From positions 1 to 6,027 of the forward strand of contig URST01000100.1 in NCBI GenBank assembly GCA_900550585.1: a stretch of DNA of 6,027 nucleotides. Direction: 5' to 3'. How positions within the stretch are numbered: the first letter of the stretch is position 1; each line of letters begins with the position of its first letter. Positions 1-6,027 of this stretch are shown piece after piece. The translations under genes and the position numbers were made by a program. Below the pieces are notes generated by a model. The model was not told the DNA's origin, ran no database searches, and saw only the letters and a list, made by a program, of their open reading frames with translations. The DNA is from an uncultured Eubacteriales bacterium (GTDB lineage: Bacteria; Bacillota; Clostridia; Oscillospirales; Oscillospiraceae).

Positions 1-283
1 GACGCTCCTCGGGGCTCATGCCGGTGGCGCCGCCGGTGGAGGGGATCATGATGACATCGGGCAGCTCCTTGCGGATGGCGTCCATGACGACCTTAAAGCG
101 GTCACGGCTCTGCGTGGGGGTGCCGTCGTCCTCGCGGACATGGATGTGCAGGATCGCCGCACCGGCCTCGTAGGCGGACTTGGCCTCACGCACCATCTCC
201 TCAACGGTGTAGGGAACAGCCTCGTTCTGGGCCTTGGTGACCTCAGCGCCGCAGATGGCGGCGGTAATAATGAGCTTTTCCAT
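1..283 (-). CDS. kce: 3-keto-5-aminohexanoate cleavage enzyme (Kce), N-terminal part, runs off the window
   Basis: The visible 94 residues begin MEKLIITAAICGAEVTK and belong to the beta-keto acid cleavage enzyme (BKACE, formerly DUF849) family. The family is known to condense a beta-keto acid with acetyl-CoA. In lysine fermentation, Kce turns 3-keto-5-aminohexanoate plus acetyl-CoA into acetoacetate and 3-aminobutyryl-CoA. Visible hallmarks are the first TIM-barrel strand with the conserved E14, the zinc-binding HxH pair H46/H48 in LHIHVRED, and the PSTGG segment near residue 81. The ATG lies 7 nt after AAGGGAG (291-297), a ribosome site that overlaps the kal stop codon, so kce follows kal by only 12 nt in one transcript. 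The remaining two thirds or so of the protein lies beyond position 1. The kal neighbour favours Kce over other BKACE members. The family call is firm; substrate specificity is inferred from context. Confidence 0.9.
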   Translation of the reverse strand, partial: MEKLIITAAICGAEVTKAQNEAVPYTVEEMVREAKSAYEAGAAILHIHVREDDGTPTQSRDRFKVVMDAIRKELPDVIMIPSTGGATGMSPEER

Positions 284-295
284 CGTTACGCTCCC

Positions 296-697
296 TTACT
301 TCTCGATCTTGTTGCGCTGGCAGTCCTTGGGGGTGACGCAGGTGCCGTGGGCACGGCAGACCACCACGGGCTCGGCCAGAACGTCAGCGGCGGAGGCGCT
401 GATGTCAGGGCGGGACACGATGACCTTGCGGGCCTCGAACTTCATGGTGCGGGAGGTATTGCCGATCTTCTCGATCTCGCCGTAGGCCTCGATGTAGTCG
501 CCGGCGTACACGGGAGCCAGGAACTCCACGTTGTCATACGCACAGAACAGACCCTCGTCGCCGTCGCACTTGATCAGCAGCTCGGTAGCGACATCGCCAA
601 ACAGATGGACCATGTGGGCGCCATCCACCAGGTTTCCGCCGTAATGAGCATCCTTGGCGCTCATACGCAGGCGGAGCATAGAAGTCATCTTTTCCAT
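296..697 (-). CDS. kal: 3-aminobutyryl-CoA ammonia-lyase (Kal)
   Basis: This 133-residue protein matches the small hotdog-fold 3-aminobutyryl-CoA ammonia-lyases in length and sequence. Kal removes ammonia from L-3-aminobutyryl-CoA to give crotonyl-CoA, a late step of lysine fermentation that feeds the butyrate branch. Conserved-looking blocks are RMSAKDAHYGGNLVDG (residues 11-26), LFGDVATELLI (32-42), DGDEGLF (45-51), EFLAPVYAGDYIEA (58-71), the GNTSR turn (79-83) and a C-terminal HGTCV (117-121). The reading frame stays open upstream to 820. The start at 697 is chosen because AAGGAGG (706-712) sits 8 nt before it and because the upstream extension would translate the riboswitch terminator. 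It is the first gene after the lysine riboswitch and is cotranscribed with kce. The protein is cytoplasmic, and I see no frameshift or missing block. Confidence 0.93.
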   Translation of the reverse strand: MEKMTSMLRLRMSAKDAHYGGNLVDGAHMVHLFGDVATELLIKCDGDEGLFCAYDNVEFLAPVYAGDYIEAYGEIEKIGNTSRTMKFEARKVIVSRPDISASAADVLAEPVVVCRAHGTCVTPKDCQRNKIEK

Positions 698-705
698 AAG
701 TTTTT

Positions 706-712
706 CCTCCTT
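706..712 (-). promoter_or_regulatory. Ribosome binding site that fixes the kal start
   Basis: AAGGAGG, a full anti-16S match, lies 8 nt before the ATG ending at 697. It lies beyond the riboswitch terminator, so it is transcribed only when termination is avoided. Confidence 0.9.
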
Positions 713-775
713 TAAAATTTGGACGTGCAATTTCTCAACACCAGATCCGGCCGTTAACGCTCCTTTTTGGGTATG

Positions 776-816
776 AAAAAAAGCGCTATCGGTCAAGGTC
801 ATTGACCAATAGCGCT
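776..816 (-). terminator. Intrinsic terminator of the lysine riboswitch (expression platform)
   Basis: Read on the minus strand, the 5' arm (816-803) and 3' arm (795-782) form a 14-bp stem with a single G-U pair. The loop is 7 nt (802-796), and a run of seven T (782-776) follows. The stem has about half GC pairs. The 5' arm shares bases 812-805 with the 3' strand of aptamer helix P1, so the terminator and a closed aptamer cannot form together. This predicts that free leader RNA terminates and lysine-bound leader reads through into kal-kce. The hairpin is directly visible; the switching direction is inferred from the overlap. Confidence 0.92.
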
Positions 817-976
817 CCATGTATCGCTACATGACAGCAGCACCGCTTACACCGTGCTGCCAAGCGGCAGACCCCGAGCCGGCCTGTCGCTTTCGGCGGA
901 GAACTCCTTCCCGCTGCATCACATGGGTGCCCGTCCCTACACACAGCAGTACCCCGATCTCCGCGCCTCTATTGAC
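805..976 (-). promoter_or_regulatory. Lysine riboswitch (L-box) aptamer upstream of kal-kce
   Basis: The minus-strand leader folds into the five-helix lysine aptamer. P1 pairs 974-969 with 812-807, plus two wobble pairs at the outer end. The conserved AGAGGCGCG follows its 5' strand. P2 pairs 964-958 with 902-896. Then comes GCCGAAAGCG, corresponding to the conserved GCCGAAG-type junction. P3 pairs 890-881 with 873-864 with one mismatch. P4 pairs 860-854 with 843-837. CTGTCA follows, as in known L-boxes. P5 (833-828 with 823-818) is capped by a GCGA tetraloop, and GGAGCGCTAT closes P1. A five-base loop-loop kiss is also possible between L2 CGGGC (933-929) and L3 GCTCG (879-875), a hallmark of this class. 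The order resembles my recollection of the Bacillus subtilis lysC and Thermotoga asd leaders. Some internal-loop bases of P2 differ from consensus. Confidence 0.93.
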
Positions 977-1002
977 TGATATTTATGAAATTCTACTCTC
1001 AA

Positions 1003-1030
1003 ATTATACCGCTTTTGGGGCATTTGTCAA
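1003..1030 (-). promoter_or_regulatory. Sigma-A type promoter for the riboswitch-kal-kce transcript
   Basis: A perfect TTGACA (1030-1025) and a perfect TATAAT (1008-1003) are separated by 16 bp on the minus strand. Transcription should begin near 996, about 20 nt before the aptamer, giving a leader of about 300 nt ahead of kal. This is the strongest promoter visible in the window. Confidence 0.93.
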
Positions 1031-1054
1031 GGGAGTTCGTGACAGTTTTGACAA
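1024..1054 (+). repeat. Inverted repeat spanning the -35 box of the kal promoter
   Basis: TTGTCAA (1024-1030) and its exact reverse complement TTGACAA (1048-1054) are 17 bp apart. The first arm contains the -35 hexamer of the minus-strand promoter. The second arm offers a plus-strand TTGACA with no good -10. It could be an operator for a dimeric regulator or a chance feature of an AT-rich gap. The rest of 1031-1117 shows no gene; a short CGCGG/CCGCG stem just after kamC has no proper T-run, so no clear kamC terminator is seen. Confidence 0.4.
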
Positions 1055-1117
1055 TAATATTTTTGCACCCTGAAAATTTTTCTCAGTCTTTGCGCGGTTT
1101 TTTTCATGCCGCGAAAA

Positions 1118-2578
1118 TCAGTAGGCTTCCTCCACCATTCGGAGGATCTCCGGCTTCAAGGACAGCATCCGGCAGATGTTCAGCGCGTCCCGCGGGCAGT
1201 CGGAGCGGCCCTCCACCCGGTACAGGCCGTAGTTCATGTGGCGGGCGATGACCGCCACGCCGTCCTCGCTGGTGACGGCCAGCTCCCGGCGGATCTGCTC
1301 GGTGTCCACGTCCCGCAGGCCGATGATCTGATAGTGGAGCCTGGCATACTCCGCCACCTTGTCGTAGTGGGTGGTCAGCAGCGAAATGGCGTTGACGCCG
1401 TTGAGATAGCGGGTGACGGCCTGCACGATGACGGCGCCCTCGTCGGGGTTGGTGCCCCGGGCGAACTCGTCCAGCAGGAACAGGGAGTAGCCCTGCTCCA
1501 CCTCCGCCAGTGCCTTCTGGAACTGGACGATCTCGGAGCCGAAGCCGCTGAGGCCGGACTGGATGGACTGCAGATCGTCGAACAGCATCTTCACGCTGTG
1601 GAACAGGGGCATCCGCGCCTCCTTCGCGCAGACCAGGAACCCCGCCTGCAGCAGCAGGGCGTTGAGGGCCACTGTCTTCATGGCCACGGACTTGCCGCCC
1701 ATGTTGGCGCCGGTGATGACGGTGGCGCCCTGCTCCAGACGGATGGAGACGGGGACGAAGCGCCGTCCCTGCTCCTCCAGCAGGTCGCAGATCTCGGGGT
1801 TGATCATGTCGGTCAGCTCCAGCTCGCCGTCGGTGAGCTCCGGGCGGATGCCGCCGTAGCGCACGGCGAACAGCGCCTTCTGGATGATGAAGTCCAGCCG
1901 ACCGGAGGTCTCCGCGTCCGCCAGCAGGTCGTCCACCATGGGGGCCAGCGCGGCGCCCATGGCCTTGCGGACATGCATCTCCTCGGCGTCCTCCTCGGCG
2001 CACAGGCGGGTGCGCCGCAGGCGCAGGTCGTCCTTCTCCGCATCGGTCTGTGCGTGGAACAGCCGCTCCTCCACGTCCTTCTTGGCCTGGCGGACCTCCT
2101 TGAGCTTAGCGGTGGCGCTGTCGGGGATGTAGAAGCCCCGGCTGCCGGTGCCGTCCGGGTCCAGGATGGCCAGCGCGGGTCTGGGGTCGTGGAGAGAAAT
2201 GCCCTTGAAATGGGTGACGGCGTCGATCTCCGCCAGCAGCGGGCGCAGGCTGTCCAGCCGCTGCAGGTAGCCCTTGATCTCGAACAGCTCCACATGGTCC
2301 GGCGTCTCCCCTTCCGCGCAGCGGCGCAGGGACGTGCGGATGTCCTTCATCTGGCACAGGCCGGTCATCAGCTTGTTGTAGGCATTCTTCAGCTGCTCCG
2401 CCGCTGCCGCGGCCTGCTCCACATTATATAATTCCGTCTCCAGCTCGGCCCGCTCCTCCGGCATATAGAACCGCAGGCGGCGGATCTTCTCCTGCCCGAA
2501 GGGCGAGCAGCCGTGCAGGGACTCCAGCACATATTGCAGGCCGATCTTCACGCGCTCCTCAAATCGGATCTCGATCAT
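1118..2578 (-). CDS. kamC: MutS-like ATPase, lysine 5,6-aminomutase reactivase subunit KamC
   Basis: The protein has 486 residues with a C-terminal MutS-family ABC-type ATPase domain. It shows Walker A TGANMGGKSVAMKT (289-302), the MutS signature SIQSGLSGFGSE (338-349), Walker B LFLLDE (366-371) and the switch histidine region LLTTHYD (400-406). Residues 1-280 are helical and charged, resembling the lever/core region of MutS relatives. There is no N-terminal mismatch-reading domain and no Smr nuclease, so DNA repair is unlikely. MutS-like ATPases in lysine fermentation clusters are annotated as KamC, which is thought to act with KamB to restore adenosylcobalamin-dependent lysine 5,6-aminomutase (KamDE) after inactivation. 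The ATG overlaps the kamB stop by 4 bp (ATGA), with AGGAGG 7 nt upstream (2586-2591). The ATPase family is certain. The reactivase role rests on family annotation and the kamB, kal and kce neighbours. Confidence 0.88.
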   Translation of the reverse strand: MIEIRFEERVKIGLQYVLESLHGCSPFGQEKIRRLRFYMPEERAELETELYNVEQAAAAAEQLKNAYNKLMTGLCQMKDIRTSLRRCAEGETPDHVELFEIKGYLQRLDSLRPLLAEIDAVTHFKGISLHDPRPALAILDPDGTGSRGFYIPDSATAKLKEVRQAKKDVEERLFHAQTDAEKDDLRLRRTRLCAEEDAEEMHVRKAMGAALAPMVDDLLADAETSGRLDFIIQKALFAVRYGGIRPELTDGELELTDMINPEICDLLEEQGRRFVPVSIRLEQGATVITGANMGGKSVAMKTVALNALLLQAGFLVCAKEARMPLFHSVKMLFDDLQSIQSGLSGFGSEIVQFQKALAEVEQGYSLFLLDEFARGTNPDEGAVIVQAVTRYLNGVNAISLLTTHYDKVAEYARLHYQIIGLRDVDTEQIRRELAVTSEDGVAVIARHMNYGLYRVEGRSDCPRDALNICRMLSLKPEILRMVEEAY

Positions 2579-3507
2579 GCCAATTCCTCCTTTACGTTGA
2601 TGACGGGGACCTCCACCGCCTCGCGCATGCGGTGCAGGAACTCGTCCTTGTCGAATTTCCAGCCGTAGGCCGACACCGGGTTCACGGTGATGCACAGGGT
2701 GCGGGCGGCCTCCTCCGTCTCCAGCGCCACCTCCCGGGCGGACAGCTTATCCAGCGTGTCGGCGGACAGCAGCACCTTGCTGGGGTCCTTCACCACCAGA
2801 CGGCACCGCCGCAGCACGCCGCTGCGCAGCAGGGGCAGCACCATGGTGTCCGTCAGGGCGCCGGTGACCAGCGCCGCGCCGTGCTCCTTGACGCAGGCCT
2901 CCAGCCCATCCGCGGCCTCCGGCGGCAGCTCCGCCGCCTTGGGCAGGTTCATCAGCCGGTAGATGTGTACCGTGTCGGCGATGACCTTCTCCATGCTCAT
3001 GTGGTAGCTGGCGCCGGTACAGAGGATGACGCCCTCCGCCACGGCCCGGGCGCCCAGGCTCTTGCGGCCCAGCGCGCCGTCGATGATGGAGCGGTCGGCT
3101 CCCAGCTCAAAGAAGGACTGGGACACGGACTTCAGCTGCGTGGTGATGGACGGGCCGGCCAGCTGGACGTACCCCGCGCTGCGGGCCCGCAGGATCACCA
3201 CCTCGCCCAACGGGGTGGGGATGCCGGTGGTCATCAGTATCTCCTTGGTCACGTCGCCCAGCCGCAGCATGTCCTTGGCCGTGGCGATGAGCGTGCCCTC
3301 CTTCACGAAGATGCCGGGCTTTTCCGTGCCGGTGACCACATCGGTGGACTCGCCGTCCCGGCCGATGGAGGTCAGCCCCAGCGTCCCCTGCAAATGGCCG
3401 CCGGTGAGCATCCAGTTGAGCATGGTGGTCTTGCCCGCGTTCTTGCACATGCCCACGATGGACATGGTCTTTGTCTCGTTGAGCCGGCGCAGCAGCTCGT
3501 CGTGCAT
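2575..3507 (-). CDS. kamB: Lysine 5,6-aminomutase reactivase subunit KamB (P-loop protein)
   Basis: This 310-residue cytoplasmic protein has a P-loop near its N-terminus, GMCKNAGKTT (19-28). The expected first glycine is displaced by one residue, so it is a variant Walker A rather than the textbook GxxxxGKT. A hydrophobic strand ending IIDGALGRKS (141-150), with D143, may serve as Walker B, and a VTGALTD segment follows (214-220). Proteins of this type next to a MutS-like ATPase in lysine fermentation clusters are annotated KamB, a partner in reactivating lysine 5,6-aminomutase. The start at 3507 is the first ATG and has AAGGAAAGGG (3527-3518) 10 nt upstream. A GTG at 3516 in the same frame is a real alternative, 6 nt after AAGGA. 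Translational coupling to kamC is indicated by the ATGA overlap. Its own promoter lies just upstream, so kamBC need not depend on glmS transcription. Confidence 0.83.
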   Translation of the reverse strand: MHDELLRRLNETKTMSIVGMCKNAGKTTMLNWMLTGGHLQGTLGLTSIGRDGESTDVVTGTEKPGIFVKEGTLIATAKDMLRLGDVTKEILMTTGIPTPLGEVVILRARSAGYVQLAGPSITTQLKSVSQSFFELGADRSIIDGALGRKSLGARAVAEGVILCTGASYHMSMEKVIADTVHIYRLMNLPKAAELPPEAADGLEACVKEHGAALVTGALTDTMVLPLLRSGVLRRCRLVVKDPSKVLLSADTLDKLSAREVALETEEAARTLCITVNPVSAYGWKFDKDEFLHRMREAVEVPVINVKEELA

Positions 3508-3546
3508 GTCGTACACGCCCTTTCCTTGGTATTCAGTCAGTTTTTG

Positions 3547-3575
3547 AGTATAGCACACCCCGCCGCAAAAAGAAA
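3547..3575 (-). promoter_or_regulatory. Probable extended -10 promoter for kamBC
   Basis: TATACT (3552-3547) is preceded directly by TGC, giving an extended -10 (TGnTATACT) on the minus strand. A weak TTTCTT (3575-3570) lies 17 bp upstream and falls in the glmS terminator. Initiation near 3540 would give a leader of about 33 nt, too short for a riboswitch, so kamBC appears not to share the lysine control of kal-kce. Confidence 0.6.
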
Positions 3576-3609
3576 GGGGGGAAACGGCTTTTGTCCGTCT
3601 CCCCCCTTT
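3567..3609 (-). terminator. Intrinsic terminator after glmS
   Basis: On the minus strand, 3609-3595 pairs with 3587-3573 over 15 bp, including six consecutive G-C pairs and one G-U pair. The loop is 7 nt, and the tail is CTTTTT (3572-3567). It starts 5 nt after the glmS stop. The plus strand also ends the stem in a T-run, so it may work in both directions. Confidence 0.93.
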
Positions 3610-3614
3610 TTTCC

Positions 3615-5450
<1,836 letters not shown>

Positions 5451-5469
5451 ATTCGATTTTCCTCCTGAA

Positions 5470-5482
5470 AGATATGATATCT
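5470..5482. repeat. 13-bp palindrome just upstream of the glmS ribosome site
   Basis: AGATATGATATCT has two perfect 6-bp arms around one central base. It lies between the ribozyme and the glmS AGGAGG. The one-base centre makes an RNA hairpin poor, so if functional it would be a DNA operator. It may be chance in an AT-rich spot. Confidence 0.3.
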
Positions 5483-5527
5483 GTCGGAGAAACAAACGCG
5501 CAGACCATTTGTGTCCTCACATCCGGC

Positions 5528-5786
5528 CGCAGCCCCTCTGTTTTGCGGTCGCCCGCATATTTGCTGGCTGCGTGCGCGCCCGGACGGCGCGGGAGAGCAT
5601 CCGCCGAATCTTCGATAAACTCTCCTCCTCGTTATCCCATGGCGGCGCGGACAATATCCGCTGCCAGCCGGCGAAAGCTTTTTCGTCAGAACGAGGCGCA
5701 GAAGCGCAGGAATACTTTGTGTATTTCCAGCTTCTGCAACGACGTATTGGCGGAAAAGATGAGCCGTCCCATGGGCACATGGCGCT
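5528..5786 (-). ncRNA. glmS self-cleaving ribozyme in the glmS leader
   Basis: The minus-strand leader matches the glmS ribozyme core. The predicted cleavage site is A5786|G5785 in AAAGCGCC. P1 closes between CCCATGG (5775-5769) and CCATGGG (5642-5636). The conserved ACGAGG follows. P3 pairs GGAGAG (5625-5620) with CTCTCC (5597-5592) around the pseudoknot segment, whose TTTATCGA and TCGGCGGATG parts closely resemble the Bacillus version. A CGCGCC/GGCGCG hairpin comes next. P4 pairs 5572-5566 with 5534-5528 and encloses P4a (5557-5553 with 5548-5544), which has a GCGA tetraloop and a trailing CAGAG. Known ribozymes of this class use glucosamine-6-phosphate as a cofactor to cut the mRNA, lowering GlmS when its product is abundant. 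Location directly before glmS agrees. The P1 arm is enlarged by about 125 nt. Confidence 0.93.
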
Positions 5787-5791
5787 TTGTG

Positions 5792-5808
5792 TCAGGTGCT
5801 GTACCTGA
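5792..5808 (-). other. Small hairpin just 5' of the ribozyme cleavage site
   Basis: TCAGGT (5808-5803) pairs with ACCTGA (5797-5792) over a 5-nt loop, ending 5 nt before the predicted cut. An AAAGGAGG at 5819-5812 precedes it but has no ATG, GTG or TTG at a usable distance. The element would be lost with the 5' cleavage product. Confidence 0.45.
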
Positions 5809-5846
5809 TATCCTCCTTTCACATTCTGCGTATCTATGCATACACC

Positions 5847-5868
5847 GCGCGGCATATTCCCGCCGCGC
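5847..5868. repeat. GC-rich inverted repeat between glmS and the yetF-like gene
   Basis: GCGCGGC (5847-5853) and GCCGCGC (5862-5868) are perfect 7-bp arms around an 8-nt AT-rich loop. Neither strand has a T-run after it, so it is not a standard terminator. It sits where the divergent promoters of glmS and the plus-strand gene should be. I find no convincing -35/-10 pair for either gene in 5787-5912. Confidence 0.45.
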
Positions 5869-5912
5869 AGGGGCATACTGAGAAAAATATCCCACGAAAG
5901 GGCGTGTATCGC

Positions 5913-6027
5913 TTGGCAACTGCTTTTCTGCGCACCGTTATCCTCTATCTGCTGCTGATCGCGGGCCTGCGGCTCAGCGGCAAGCGGCAGATCGGCGAGC
6001 TGGAGCCCATCGAGCTGGTGCTGACGC
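5913..6027 (+). CDS. YetF/DUF421 family membrane protein, N-terminal part, runs off the window
   Basis: The frame encodes LATAFLRTVILYLLLIAGL, a hydrophobic membrane segment, followed by RLSGKRQIGELEPIELVLT. The GKRQIGEL-P-E-LV block is typical of YetF/DUF421 proteins. These have N-terminal membrane helices and a C-terminal soluble domain; their function is poorly known, and some have been linked to spores or stress. No ATG is in frame near the beginning. TTG at 5913 is preferred because GAAAGGG (5896-5902) ends 10 nt before it. GTG at 5904 is in frame but only 1 nt from that site. The gene diverges from glmS, and no functional link is evident. About 38 codons are visible and the rest is outside the window. 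The family is reasonably sure; the start is less so. Confidence 0.8.
   Translation, partial: MATAFLRTVILYLLLIAGLRLSGKRQIGELEPIELVLT

Noticed and set aside
757..768. Second ribosome-site-like AAAAAGGAG in the kal leader
   Set aside because: No start codon lies at a usable distance downstream, and no coding frame follows it before kal.
698..820. Upstream extension of kal in frame (start at 820)
   Set aside because: It would translate the riboswitch terminator and P5 strand and adds about 41 unrelated residues. A perfect ribosome site precedes the start at 697 instead.
1081..1120. Possible terminator after kamC
   Set aside because: The CGCGG/CCGCG stem is only 5 bp with a long loop and no following T-run on the minus strand. 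A second hairpin in the A/T stretch has just six weak pairs.
1106..2431. Long plus-strand open frame antisense to kamC
   Set aside because: It is a GC-rich shadow of kamC: low-complexity Leu/Gln/Val/His/Asp composition, no family resemblance, and kamC shows complete ATPase motifs on the other strand.
1118..2578. kamC as a DNA repair MutS or MutS2
   Set aside because: The mismatch-recognition domain of MutS and the Smr nuclease of MutS2 are absent, and the gene is translationally coupled to kamB in a lysine fermentation locus.

Overview
The window comes from a GC-rich, Gram-positive anaerobe. The best fit is a butyrate-forming, amino-acid-fermenting clostridium of the Oscillospiraceae type, such as Intestinimonas, Flavonifractor or relatives; this is inferred, since no marker gene is present. 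The grounds are strong AGGAGG ribosome binding sites, two Firmicutes-style RNA switches (a lysine riboswitch and a glmS ribozyme), consensus sigma-A promoters, and genes of the lysine-to-butyrate/acetate fermentation pathway.

Layout, right to left, because nearly everything is on the minus strand. At the right edge, 5913 onward is the start of a plus-strand YetF/DUF421 membrane protein gene. The divergent intergenic region (about 5451-5912) is mostly occupied by a glmS self-cleaving ribozyme (about 5528-5786) that precedes glmS (3615-5450, glucosamine-6-phosphate synthase). A strong hairpin terminator closes glmS. Next, a short promoter region drives kamB (2575-3507) and kamC (1118-2578), which overlap by 4 bp and encode the proposed reactivase of the B12/PLP-dependent lysine 5,6-aminomutase. 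After kamC comes a consensus promoter (1003-1030) and a 300-nt leader. The leader carries a lysine riboswitch aptamer (about 805-976) and an overlapping intrinsic terminator (776-816). It is followed by kal (296-697, 3-aminobutyryl-CoA ammonia-lyase) and kce (1-283, N-terminal part of 3-keto-5-aminohexanoate cleavage enzyme).

How it fits together: KamBC keeps the aminomutase step alive, and Kce and Kal carry out later steps of the same lysine fermentation pathway. The riboswitch architecture is the notable point. The 3' strand of aptamer helix P1 is also part of the 5' arm of the terminator. Lysine binding should therefore prevent termination and turn the catabolic genes ON, the reverse of the classical lysC OFF switch. 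The glmS side is a separate housekeeping unit under its own RNA control (glucosamine-6-phosphate-activated self-cleavage), with an unusually enlarged P1 arm.
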